Assembly: GCF_000058485.1 (NCBI RefSeq)
Contig: NC_008278.1
Location: forward strand, 3,776,962-3,840,961
Length of the DNA stretch: 64,000 bases
Direction: 5' to 3'
DNA from: Frankia alni ACN14a
GTDB lineage: Bacteria > Actinomycetota > Actinomycetes > Frankiales > Frankiaceae
The notes under the pieces are model-generated. The model ran no database searches. It was not told the origin of the DNA and worked only from the letters and a program-made list of their open reading frames with translations. Of this stretch, positions 8,158 through 16,124 are shown piece after piece. The number at the start of each line of letters is the position of its first letter. Position 1 is the stretch's first letter. A program made the translations under genes and the position numbers.

Positions 8158-8631
8158 ATGGAGATCTACCGCAGCGCGGCCGACCTGGAGGCCGCGCTCG
8201 GCACCGAGATCGGCCCCACCGACTGGCTCACCGTGGAGCAGTCGCGGATCGACCTGTTCGCGGACGCCACCGAGGACCACCAGTGGATCCACGTCGATCC
8301 CGAGCGGGCAGCCGGCGGCCCGTACGGGGCGACGATCGCCCACGGTTTCCTCACCGCCTCGCTGGTGCCGTACTTCATGAACAAGCTGCGCACCATCGAG
8401 GGCATCCGGATGGGCATCAACTACGGCCTGGACCGGGTGCGCTTCCCGTCGCCGGTGCGGGCCGGCGCGCGCATCCGCGCCCGCGCGACCCTCATCGACC
8501 TGCGCAAGCTCGACGACGGCGCCGTCCAGGTCACCAACCGGGTGACGATCGACGTCGACGGCTCCGCCAAGCCCGGCTGCGTCGTCGAACTGCTGGCCCG
8601 GTACTACTTCGCCGACGCCGCCGGTTCCTGA
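8158..8631 (+). CDS. MaoC-like hotdog enoyl-CoA hydratase
   Basis: 157 residues, single hotdog domain of the MaoC/NodN type. The hydratase motif is visible at about residues 33-65: FADATEDHQWIHVDPERA, with the Asp-x4-His pair, then the GATIAHGFLT helix. These enzymes hydrate 2-enoyl-CoA to the (R)-3-hydroxyacyl-CoA, often acting just before an Ltp2-type aldolase in side-chain removal. That fits its place after the DUF35 and thiolase-like genes. A GGGAG about ten bases ahead supports the ATG. The 3' end overlaps the convergent CaiB gene by 28 bp, inside a 15-bp tandem repeat. Confidence 0.9.
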   Translation: MEIYRSAADLEAALGTEIGPTDWLTVEQSRIDLFADATEDHQWIHVDPERAAGGPYGATIAHGFLTASLVPYFMNKLRTIEGIRMGINYGLDRVRFPSPVRAGARIRARATLIDLRKLDDGAVQVTNRVTIDVDGSAKPGCVVELLARYYFADAAGS

Positions 8632-9830
8632 GCCGCCGGTTCGTGAGCCGCCGGTTCGTGGGCTGACGCAGCCCATGCACGCAGGACCTCGCCGGTGTGC
8701 TGCCCGACCGTGGGCAGCACACCGGCGAGGGGGGTGGCGCTCGTGGCCGGGTCGCCCGTGGCCGGCTCGTGGGCGGCGCGGGGGGACGGCGCCGGCACGG
8801 TGACGGTCGCGCCCTCCGGGGTGCGCAGCGTGCGCAGGGCTCCCCGGTGGCGCAGGTGCGGGTCCGTCACCACGTCGTGGGCGGTGTTGACCGGCGCCCC
8901 GGGCAGCCGCGCGGCGGCGAGGCGGTCCACGGCCTCGGCGCGGTCGAGCCCGCCCGCCCACGCCCGCACCGCGGCGCCGAGCTCCCCGCCGACCGTCCCG
9001 GCCGGCGCGCCGACGATCGCGGCGAGGTCGCGCAGCTGGCGGGGGGTGGAGACGCTCACCGCGAGCCAGCCGCCGTCGGCGCAGGCGTACACGTCGCGCA
9101 GCGCCGAGCCCGCGAGCCCGCCGCCGAGGCGCCCGGGCGGGGCGGCCCCGGCCCCGACCCCCGCCGCCGCCGTGACCAGCGTCGGGCCGACGACGTGCAG
9201 CATCGCCTCCACCGGGTTGACGTCGACGACCCGGCCGGGCCCGCCGTTGACCCGCACGTCGTGGCAGGCGGCGGCGACCCCGAAGGCGCCCGCGTAGGCC
9301 ATCACCGCGTCGCCGAGCGGGACCGAGGGCAGCATCGGCGGCCCGTCCGCATCGCCGGTCATGTGCGTCAGGCCCGCGAACGCCTCGCCCATCGTCCCGT
9401 TGCCCGGCCGTCCCGCGGCGGGGCCGTCGGCGCCGTACCCGCTCACGTGCGCCACGACGAGGCGGGGGTTGACGGCGAGCATCGTGGCGGGATCCAGGCC
9501 GCGGGCGGCCAGCCGCGCCGCCGGCTCGTTGACGACGACGACGTCGGCGGCGGCGACCAGGCCGCGCAGCGCCGCCCGCCCGCCCGCGTCGGCCGGGTCG
9601 AGGACGACCGACCGCTTGCCCCGCGCGACCAGCGGCCAGAACGCGGTCGCCCGGTAGGCGTCCCCGCCGGGGGGCTCCAGCTTGACCACGTCCGCGCCCT
9701 GGTCGGCGAGCAGGCTCGCGAGCAGGGGGGCGGCGTACAGGGAGGCGGCGTCGAGCACCCGCAGCCCGGCGAGCGGACCCGCGGCCGTGCTCGGAGTGCC
9801 GGCCGTGCTCGCAGTGGCGGGTCGGTTCAT
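8604..9830 (-). CDS. CaiB/BaiF family CoA-transferase or acyl-CoA racemase
   Basis: 408 residues, full-length family III CoA-transferase/alpha-methylacyl-CoA racemase fold (LAGLRVLDAASLYAAPLLAS at the start, DQGADVVKLEPPGGD near residue 48). The segment that usually holds the catalytic Asp reads GNGTMGEAFAGLTHMTG and lacks Asp at that point, so the exact chemistry is unclear. The C terminus ends in repeated HEPAA units that arise from the 15-bp DNA repeat shared with the convergent MaoC gene. GGAG lies ahead of the ATG. It is divergent from the acyl-CoA ligase at 10.1 kb, with operator site 4 upstream. Confidence 0.88.
   Translation of the reverse strand: MNRPATASTAGTPSTAAGPLAGLRVLDAASLYAAPLLASLLADQGADVVKLEPPGGDAYRATAFWPLVARGKRSVVLDPADAGGRAALRGLVAAADVVVVNEPAARLAARGLDPATMLAVNPRLVVAHVSGYGADGPAAGRPGNGTMGEAFAGLTHMTGDADGPPMLPSVPLGDAVMAYAGAFGVAAACHDVRVNGGPGRVVDVNPVEAMLHVVGPTLVTAAAGVGAGAAPPGRLGGGLAGSALRDVYACADGGWLAVSVSTPRQLRDLAAIVGAPAGTVGGELGAAVRAWAGGLDRAEAVDRLAAARLPGAPVNTAHDVVTDPHLRHRGALRTLRTPEGATVTVPAPSPRAAHEPATGDPATSATPLAGVLPTVGQHTGEVLRAWAASAHEPAAHEPAAQEPAASAK
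8617..8661. repeat. 15-bp tandem repeat, three copies, in overlapping 3' gene ends
   Basis: Units GCCGCCGGTTCSTGA begin at 8617, 8632 and 8647. They cover the MaoC stop and the last codons of the convergent CaiB gene, where they encode the repeated HEPAA/QEPAA tail. Confidence 0.85.
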
Positions 9831-9869
9831 CCGAGGTCTCCTTCGCTGGGTGCGGCAGCCCGCGCCATG

Positions 9870-9885
9870 TTGACAAAGGATTCAA
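9870..9885. promoter_or_regulatory. Operator site 4
   Basis: TTGACAAAGGATTCAA, an imperfect member of the operator family (right arm TTCAA), 40 bases upstream of the CaiB start on the minus strand and in the divergent region before the ligase at 10062. No clear -10 is aligned with it. Confidence 0.45.
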
Positions 9886-10061
9886 CTCTTTGATGTGGTT
9901 GCCCTGGTCAAGGAGAGCACCCGTCCGACACTGCCGTCAATCACGGAGCCGCCGTCACCCGCGGAGCCGTCACCCGCGGAGCCGTCGATCATGGACCCCC
10001 GCCGCGCCGCCGGAGGCGCGGTGGTCTGCTCGCCGGACGCCGGAGTCTCAGGAGGCGCGTC

Positions 10062-11747
10062 ATGACGTCCGTGTCGAGCGAGCAGTCCGCGGCGGGCGGT
10101 CTGGCCGCGACCGAGGCGGTGGCCCTGGCGCAGGCCGCCGAGCAGTGGCCGTGGCTGCTGACGGCTCCCACGGTCGACGGGCTGGTCGCCCGCCGCGCGC
10201 AGGCGACCCCCGACGCACTGATGCTCGTCGACGAGCACGACGCCCGGCTGACCTTCGCCGAGTTCGACGCGAAGGTCGACCGGGTCGCGGCGGCCCTGGC
10301 GGGCGAGGGCGTCACGGCCGGCACCCGGGTGGCCTGGCAGCTCCCCACGCGGATCAGCACCCTGCTGGTGATGATCGCGCTGCGCCGGCTCGGGGCCCTG
10401 CAGGCGCCGGTCATCCCGATCTACCGCGAGCGGGAGGTGGGCGCCGCGCTCGCCGCCGTCGACGCGGAGGTCTTCCTGGTGCCGGGGACGTGGCGGGGCA
10501 CCGACTTCACGGCGATCGCCCAGGCGGTCGCCGCCGCCGGCGGGCCCGCGCCCCGACTGCTGGAGATCGGCCACGACGCGCCGGAGGCCGACCCGCCCGG
10601 CGCGGTCGCGGGCCAGGACCCCCGTCCGGACCAGCGGGCGGACCAGCGGGCGGACCACCGGGCGGACCACCTCCCGGACGAGGTGCGCTGGATCTACTTC
10701 ACCTCCGGGTCCACCGGCATCCCGAAGGGGGCGCGGCACAGCGACGGCACGCTGCTGGCGACCGCGGTCTGTTTCGCCGGCGTGAGCGGTCTCGGCCGGG
10801 CCGCGGGGGAGGTCGGCGCGGTCGGCTTCCCGGTGGCGCACGTCGGCGGGATCCAGTACCTCATCGCCGCGCTCGCCGCCGGCTTCCCGATCCTGCTGCT
10901 CGAGGCGTTCGTGCCCGACCAGGCCGTGGAGCTCTTCCGCCGCCATGACGTCACCGCCACCGGCGGCAGCACGCCGTTCTACACCGCGCTGCTCGACCTC
11001 GCCGCCGCCCGCCCGGGGGAGCCGCTGATCCCGACGCTGCGCAGCCTCAAGGGCGGCGGCGCCCCCTGCCCGCCGCACCTGGTCGGCGAGGTGGACCGGG
11101 TGCTCGGCGCGGTGCTCGCACACGACTACGGGATGACGGAGGTGCCGATGGTGGCGGTGGCCGCCATCGCCGACCCGCCCGACGTGCTGGCCGCCACCGA
11201 CGGCCGGCCGGTGCCGGTCAACCGGCTGCGCTTCGTCGACGAGGGCGGTGCGCCGCTCGCGCCGGGCGCCGTCGGCGAGGTGCAGGTCGCCGGCCACGGC
11301 GTGTGCCACGGCTACACCGACCCGGAGGCGACCCGGGCGGCGTTCACCGCCGACGGCTGGTTCCGCACCGGCGACCTCGGCCGGTTGCTCCCCTCCGGCC
11401 ACATCGAGATCGTCGGTCGGCTCAAGGACCTCATCATCCGCAAGGGCGAGAACATCGCCCCCCAGGAGATCGAGGCGCTGCTCGGCCGCCACCCCGACGT
11501 GGCCGAGGTCGCCGTGATCGGCCTGCCGGACCCCGATCGCGGCGAGCGCGTGTGCGCCGTCGTCGTCGCCCGACCCGGGCGGCCGGTCCCGTCGCTGTCG
11601 GAGCTGTCGGCGTGGCTGCGCGAGGCCGGGCTGATGCGCCAGAAGCTGCCCGAGCAGCTCGAGCTGATCGATCTCATGCCGCGCACCGGGCTCGGCAAGG
11701 TCGCCAAGGCCCAGCTGCGCGCCCGCTTCGAGCCGCGCGAGTCCTGA
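10062..11747 (+). CDS. Acyl-CoA ligase (adenylate-forming)
   Basis: 561 residues. The ATP/phosphate loop YFTSGSTGIPKGARHSDG is at about residue 211, ALAHDYGMTEVPMV is the central motif, FRTGDLGRL and GRLKDLIIRKGENIAPQEIE form the hinge, and the C-terminal lysine lies in PRTGLGKVAKAQL. All catalytic motifs are intact, so it should activate a carboxylic acid to its CoA ester. Between residues 188 and 204 a 12-bp DNA repeat encodes DQRADQRADHRADH, an insertion not needed by the fold. A second ligase of the same subfamily lies at 38.8 kb. It stands alone, divergent from CaiB; substrate unknown. Confidence 0.92.
   Translation: MTSVSSEQSAAGGLAATEAVALAQAAEQWPWLLTAPTVDGLVARRAQATPDALMLVDEHDARLTFAEFDAKVDRVAAALAGEGVTAGTRVAWQLPTRISTLLVMIALRRLGALQAPVIPIYREREVGAALAAVDAEVFLVPGTWRGTDFTAIAQAVAAAGGPAPRLLEIGHDAPEADPPGAVAGQDPRPDQRADQRADHRADHLPDEVRWIYFTSGSTGIPKGARHSDGTLLATAVCFAGVSGLGRAAGEVGAVGFPVAHVGGIQYLIAALAAGFPILLLEAFVPDQAVELFRRHDVTATGGSTPFYTALLDLAAARPGEPLIPTLRSLKGGGAPCPPHLVGEVDRVLGAVLAHDYGMTEVPMVAVAAIADPPDVLAATDGRPVPVNRLRFVDEGGAPLAPGAVGEVQVAGHGVCHGYTDPEATRAAFTADGWFRTGDLGRLLPSGHIEIVGRLKDLIIRKGENIAPQEIEALLGRHPDVAEVAVIGLPDPDRGERVCAVVVARPGRPVPSLSELSAWLREAGLMRQKLPEQLELIDLMPRTGLGKVAKAQLRARFEPRES
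10628..10672. repeat. 12-bp in-frame tandem repeat in the ligase gene
   Basis: About 3.8 copies of GGACCAGCGGGC, drifting to GGACCACCGGGC, encoding the DQRA/DHRA insertion. Confidence 0.8.
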
Positions 11748-11796
11748 CCGGCACCGCGCGCAGGGCCGGCATCAGGCGGTAGGGCCGGCGTCAGCG

Positions 11797-12459
11797 TCAG
11801 GCGGTCAGGACCGCCATGATGAAGCCGGCGATGGTGGCGACGACGTCGGTGTCGTCGACCGGCAGGTGCTGGCCGTGGCAGTGGTACCAGGCGCGGTCCA
11901 TCATCGACTGGACGGCCAGGCCCAGCGCCTCGGGGGCGTCGGTCGGCGTGCGCTGACGGCCCCGCAGGTGCACCCCGAGCAGCCAGACCACGCGCAGCTC
12001 CATCTTGTTACGCGCGCTGCCGACGGCCAGATCGCCGGGGCCGGACTGGGCGGACAGGATGAACGCGCCGTGGCGGTCCATGAACGCGAAGTACTCCCAC
12101 ACCCAGGCCGCGACGTCCGCCTGGGTGCAGGGGCGTGCCATGGTCTCCCACCGCGCCATGACCTGCAGGATCTCGTGGTAGGTGGCCTCGCCCAGGGTGT
12201 CGAAGATTTCCCGCTTGTCCCGGAAGTACGTGTAGAAGCCGGCGCGGGAGATGCCGCAGGCGTCGGTGATGTTGTTGACCCGGGTGCCCGCGTAGCCGCG
12301 CTCCAGGAACAGCCGGCGGGACGCGTCGAGGATGAGCCCGCGGGTGCGGGCCGCGCGGTGGCCCATGGCCCTGGGAGCCGCCTTGACCGCGTCAACCGCC
12401 TTGACCGCGTCCGTCGCGTCCGTCGCGTCCATCGCATCGACGGCAGGGGGCTCATCCAT
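11797..12459 (-). CDS. TetR-family regulator B
   Basis: 220 residues. A low-complexity head (repeated DAT/AVKAVDAVK units) precedes the HTH, whose recognition segment CGISRAGFYTYFRDKREIF matches TetR A residue for residue; flanking helices are also close (RAARTRGLILDASRRLF). The C-terminal ligand domain diverges more, so the two could sense different compounds yet bind the same operator. It is divergent from the amidohydrolase operon at 12.7 kb, with operator site 5 between, the classic arrangement for a TetR and its target. GGGAG ahead of the ATG at 12459 supports this start. Confidence 0.9.
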   Translation of the reverse strand: MDEPPAVDAMDATDATDAVKAVDAVKAAPRAMGHRAARTRGLILDASRRLFLERGYAGTRVNNITDACGISRAGFYTYFRDKREIFDTLGEATYHEILQVMARWETMARPCTQADVAAWVWEYFAFMDRHGAFILSAQSGPGDLAVGSARNKMELRVVWLLGVHLRGRQRTPTDAPEALGLAVQSMMDRAWYHCHGQHLPVDDTDVVATIAGFIMAVLTA

Positions 12460-12587
12460 GATTCTCCCAAGTCTAGGAGGGGCATGCCGGGGCCGGGCCT
12501 GACGGACCTGTCGACGCCGGTGCCTGCCATCGGCCGAAGTGACCCGGCGGGGTCCCACATGTCCGTGTCAGCTACGTTCTGACAAAG

Positions 12588-12616
12588 TTGACAGTTTCGT
12601 CAAGTCGGCTTAGTGT
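12588..12616 (+). promoter_or_regulatory. Promoter with overlapping operator site 5
   Basis: Operator TTGACAGTTTCGTCAA (12588-12603). TTGACA (12588-12593), 17-bp spacer, -10 TAGTGT (12611-12616). It drives the amidohydrolase-LLM-amidohydrolase operon and lies about 130 bases upstream of TetR B. Confidence 0.78.
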
Positions 12617-12730
12617 GGCCTCGCGCAGCAGTACGCGAGACAGCACCGAGGTGGCGAAAGCCCGGTCGCCCACGGTCGACGGCACCTGACGCCGACGGCG
12701 AGTTCCCCCGGGCAGCGAGGAGCAGCAGCC

Positions 12731-13948
12731 GTGACGCAGTTCACCGACGCGCCGATCTTCGACGCCGACCAGCACATGTACGAGACCCCGGACGCGCTCA
12801 CCCGGCACCTGCCGGAGCGCTACCGGCGCGCGGTGCAGTTTGTGCAGGTCGGCCGGGCGACCAGGATCGCGATCAGAGGCAAGATCACCGACTACATCCC
12901 GAACCCGACCTTCGACCGGGTGGCGGCGCCCGGTGCCTGGGAGAAGTTCTTCTCCGGCCAGAACCGCGAGGGCCAGTCGCTGCGGGAGATGACCGGGCGG
13001 GCCATCGAGTCCCGCCCGTCGTTCCGCGAGCCCGCCCCCCGCCTGGTGGAGATGGACGCCCAGGGCGTCGACGAGGCGCTGGTCTACCCGACGCTGGCGA
13101 ACCTGGTCGAGCACTCCGCCGCCGAGGATCCCGAGCTCGTCGTCGCGATGATCCACGCGCTCAACCGATGGATGCTCGACACCTGGGGCTACACCCACGC
13201 CGACCGGCTGTTCATGACGCCGGTCATCAGCTGCGCCCTGGTCGACGACGCCCGCCGCGAGCTCGACTACGTCCTGGAGAACGGGGCGAAGGTCGTCCTG
13301 ATCAAGCCGGCGCCGGTCAAGGGCCTGCGGGGCTGGCGCTCCCCGGCGCTGCCGGAGTTCGACCCGTTCTGGGCCGACGTCGAGCGCGCCGGCATCCCGG
13401 TGGTGCTGCACTCCAGCCAGCCGCCGCTGGACGACTACATCAACCGGTGGGAGCCGCCGGACTCCAACGACTTCACCGAGATGAGCGCCTTCCGCTGGGT
13501 GACGCTCGGCCACCGCGAGATCGCCGACATGCTCACCAGCCTGATCTGCCACGGCACGCTCACCCGGTTCCCGAAGCTGCGCATCGCCAGCATCGAGAAC
13601 GGCAGCGCCTGGATCCACCCGCTGTTCGACGACCTGCAGGCCGCCTACAACAAGATGCCGCAGGCGTTCCCCGAGCACCCGCTGGAGGTGTTCCGCCGCA
13701 ACGTGTGGGTCAGCCCGTTCTGGGAGGGCTCCGTGGCCGACGTGATCTCCACGGTCGGCTGGGACCGGGTGCTGTTCGGCTCCGACTTCCCGCACCCGGA
13801 GGGCCTCGCCGAGCCGCGCGGCTACTACGCCTACGCCGAGGGCATGGACGAGAAGCGGACCCGCGACTTCATGGGTGACAACGCGCGGCGGCTACTCGGC
13901 CTGCCGGTGCGCGACCCCGCCGGTGACCGGTCCCCGGTCGCGGTCTGA
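12731..13948 (+). CDS. Amidohydrolase-2 family metal-dependent hydrolase/decarboxylase
   Basis: 405 residues of the TIM-barrel amidohydrolase-2 family, which includes gamma-resorcylate and ACMS decarboxylases. Likely metal-site segments are PIFDADQHMYETPDALTRHL at the N terminus, GIPVVLHSSQPP near residue 225, ASIENGSAW near residue 295 and the C-terminal LFGSDFPHPEG with the catalytic Asp. It is closely related to the gene at 14910: same opening motif and same NPTF...AAPG block. The GTG start follows a GAGGAG. First gene of a three-gene operon under site 5. Decarboxylase versus hydrolase cannot be decided here. Confidence 0.9.
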   Translation: MTQFTDAPIFDADQHMYETPDALTRHLPERYRRAVQFVQVGRATRIAIRGKITDYIPNPTFDRVAAPGAWEKFFSGQNREGQSLREMTGRAIESRPSFREPAPRLVEMDAQGVDEALVYPTLANLVEHSAAEDPELVVAMIHALNRWMLDTWGYTHADRLFMTPVISCALVDDARRELDYVLENGAKVVLIKPAPVKGLRGWRSPALPEFDPFWADVERAGIPVVLHSSQPPLDDYINRWEPPDSNDFTEMSAFRWVTLGHREIADMLTSLICHGTLTRFPKLRIASIENGSAWIHPLFDDLQAAYNKMPQAFPEHPLEVFRRNVWVSPFWEGSVADVISTVGWDRVLFGSDFPHPEGLAEPRGYYAYAEGMDEKRTRDFMGDNARRLLGLPVRDPAGDRSPVAV

Positions 13949-13952
13949 CGCC

Positions 13953-14864
13953 GTGGAGTTCAACTACCAGTTTCCGACCCGTGCGGTGAAGCACTGGGAG
14001 CGGTGGATCGGCGAGCGTGACCTCGCCGACGTGGCGGTCGCCGCCGAGGAGAGCGGTTTCGACATCGTCTCCACGACGGACCACCCCTTCCCGTCCAGCG
14101 CGTGGATCGACGGTGGCGGCCACCACTCCTTCGACCCGTTCGTCTCGTTGGCGTTCATGGCGGCGGTCACCCGGCGCGTGCGCCTGTTGACGTTCATCCT
14201 GGTCGCCGGCTACCGCAACCCGTACCTGACGGCGAAGTCCACGGCCAGCCTCGACCTGCTCTCCGGCGGCCGGCTGATCGTGGGCATGGGCGCCGGGTAC
14301 CAGAAGCCCGAGTTCGACGTGCTCGGCGCGCAGTTCGACGGCCGCGGCGGCCGGTTCGACGCGGCCATCGCCGCGATGCACGCCGCCTGGACGGGCGAGG
14401 TCGTCGAGCGCGACGACGACCCGTACTTCCCGGCGTCGGGCCACGTCATGCTGCCCCGCCCGGCGCAGCGCCCCGGCCCGCCGATCTGGATCGGCGGCAA
14501 CAGCCGGGCGGCGATGCGCCGGGTCGCCGAGGTCGCCGACGGCTGGCTGCCCTTCGAGCAGCCCGCGCAGATGGCGGAGATCACCACCACGCCGAGCCTG
14601 GCCGCCGACGAGATCGGCGAGCGGATCGCCACCCTGCGTGAACTGCGCGTGGCGGCGGGCCGCCCGTCCACCTTCGACGTCTGTTTCACCCCGCAGGTCA
14701 GCCGGGATCCGGCGCGCGCCGCCGAGGCGCTCGCGGCCGCCGCCCCCGGGTACGAGGCCGCGGGCGTCACGCACCTGTCGGTCGAGTCGCACGCCCGCAG
14801 CATCGACGACTGCCTGGCCGAGATCGAGCTGTTCGGCAAGGCCCTCGCGTCTGCCCCGCTCTGA
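13953..14864 (+). CDS. F420-dependent LLM-class oxidoreductase
   Basis: 303 residues of the luciferase-like monooxygenase fold (FNYQFPTRAVKHWERW, then TDHPFPSSAWIDGGGHHSFD, LLTFILVAGYRNP, LDLLSGGRLIVGMGAGYQ and GPPIWIGGNSRAAMRRVAE). Actinobacterial proteins of this type mostly use the deazaflavin F420 to transfer hydride. The GTG start lies four bases after the preceding stop. A longer reading to 13875 would run inside the upstream gene and is rejected. Its position between two amidohydrolases suggests a reduction or oxidation step on the same substrate. Confidence 0.9.
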   Translation: MEFNYQFPTRAVKHWERWIGERDLADVAVAAEESGFDIVSTTDHPFPSSAWIDGGGHHSFDPFVSLAFMAAVTRRVRLLTFILVAGYRNPYLTAKSTASLDLLSGGRLIVGMGAGYQKPEFDVLGAQFDGRGGRFDAAIAAMHAAWTGEVVERDDDPYFPASGHVMLPRPAQRPGPPIWIGGNSRAAMRRVAEVADGWLPFEQPAQMAEITTTPSLAADEIGERIATLRELRVAAGRPSTFDVCFTPQVSRDPARAAEALAAAAPGYEAAGVTHLSVESHARSIDDCLAEIELFGKALASAPL

Positions 14865-14909
14865 AGAACTGCCGCTCACGTCCCGCACGCTCGACAACGA
14901 GGAGAGTCC

Positions 14910-16124
14910 ATGACCACCCTGGCAGCCCCCGGCGACGCGGCCGTGCTCCCGTCGCTGGGCTACCCGCTCTACGACGCCGACCAGCACTACTACGAGACGG
15001 CCGACGCGCTCACCCGTCACCTGGCGCCCGAGTACAAGCGGCTGATCAAGATTCTGCAGACGCCGGACGGCCGGACCCGGATGGTGATCAACAACAGGCT
15101 CTACACCACCAACCCGGACCCGACGTTCCCGACCGTCGCCGCCCCCGGCGTGTTCGAGCAGTACTTCCGCAGCAACAACACCGAGGGCCGGGAGCTGGCG
15201 TCGTTCGTCGGCAGGCTGCAGGAGAGCCAGCCCGAGTACACCGACCGCGACGCGCGCATCGCCAAGCTCGACGAACAGGGCGTCGCCGCGACGATCATGC
15301 TGCCGACGGTCGGGGTCGCCGTCGAGGGGCTGCTCACCGACAAGCCCGACGCGCTGCACGCCATCGTCGAGGCGTTCAACCGGTGGATCGAGGACGAGTG
15401 GGGCTACTCGTACCAGGACCGCATCATCTCGACGCCGGTGCTGTCGCTGGCCGACCCCGACCTGGCCGTCAAGGAGCTGGAGCGGGTGCGTGACGCCGGC
15501 GCCCGCATCGTCGTGCTGGTGCCGGGCCCCGTCCGCGCCGGCGCGATCACCCGCTCCCCGGGCAACCCGATCTTCGACCGGTTCTGGGCGACCGCGGCCG
15601 AGGCCGGCATCGTCGTGTCATACCACACCGGTGAGGCCGGCTACGAGTGGGTCGCCGAGAAGTGGGGCGAGGGCGCCTTCGAGGGCCTGCGCACCACGCC
15701 GCTGCCCGAGATCATGCAGCTGCACGTCGAGCGGCCCATCCAGGACACCATCGCGGCGCTGGTCGGCCACGGCGTGTTCGAGCGGCACCCGGCGCTGAAG
15801 GTCGCCACCATCGAGGCCGGTTCCACCTGGGTGCTCGACCTCGTCCGCCGGATCCGCAGCGCCTACGGCAAGATCCCGCAGAAGTTCGCCGTCGACCCGG
15901 TGGAGAGCTTCCGCGAGCACGTCTGGGTCGCGCCGTTCTACGAGGACGACCTGCTCGCGCTCTCCGACGCCCTCGGCATCGGGCACATCATCTTCGGGTC
16001 GGACTGGCCGCACCCGGAGGGCCTGCCGACTCCGGGTGCCTTCGTCCGCGACGCCGCCGTGCTCTCCGAGGAGGACCGCAAGCTGATCCTCTCGGACAAC
16101 CTCAAGTCCCTGCTGCAGCTCTAG
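14910..16124 (+). CDS. Amidohydrolase-2 family protein (paralogue of the gene at 12.7 kb)
   Basis: 404 residues. Motifs parallel those of the first amidohydrolase: LYDADQHYYETADALTRHLA, DPTFPTVAAPGVFEQYF, GIVVSYHTGEAG, ATIEAGSTWVLDLV and IIFGSDWPHPEGLP. Two related copies around an LLM gene suggest a tandem duplication followed by divergence, perhaps acting on successive intermediates. GAGGAG precedes the ATG. The TAG stop shares the palindrome CTAG with the stop of the convergent Rieske gene, so the two genes overlap by four bases with no terminator between. Confidence 0.9.
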   Translation: MTTLAAPGDAAVLPSLGYPLYDADQHYYETADALTRHLAPEYKRLIKILQTPDGRTRMVINNRLYTTNPDPTFPTVAAPGVFEQYFRSNNTEGRELASFVGRLQESQPEYTDRDARIAKLDEQGVAATIMLPTVGVAVEGLLTDKPDALHAIVEAFNRWIEDEWGYSYQDRIISTPVLSLADPDLAVKELERVRDAGARIVVLVPGPVRAGAITRSPGNPIFDRFWATAAEAGIVVSYHTGEAGYEWVAEKWGEGAFEGLRTTPLPEIMQLHVERPIQDTIAALVGHGVFERHPALKVATIEAGSTWVLDLVRRIRSAYGKIPQKFAVDPVESFREHVWVAPFYEDDLLALSDALGIGHIIFGSDWPHPEGLPTPGAFVRDAAVLSEEDRKLILSDNLKSLLQL

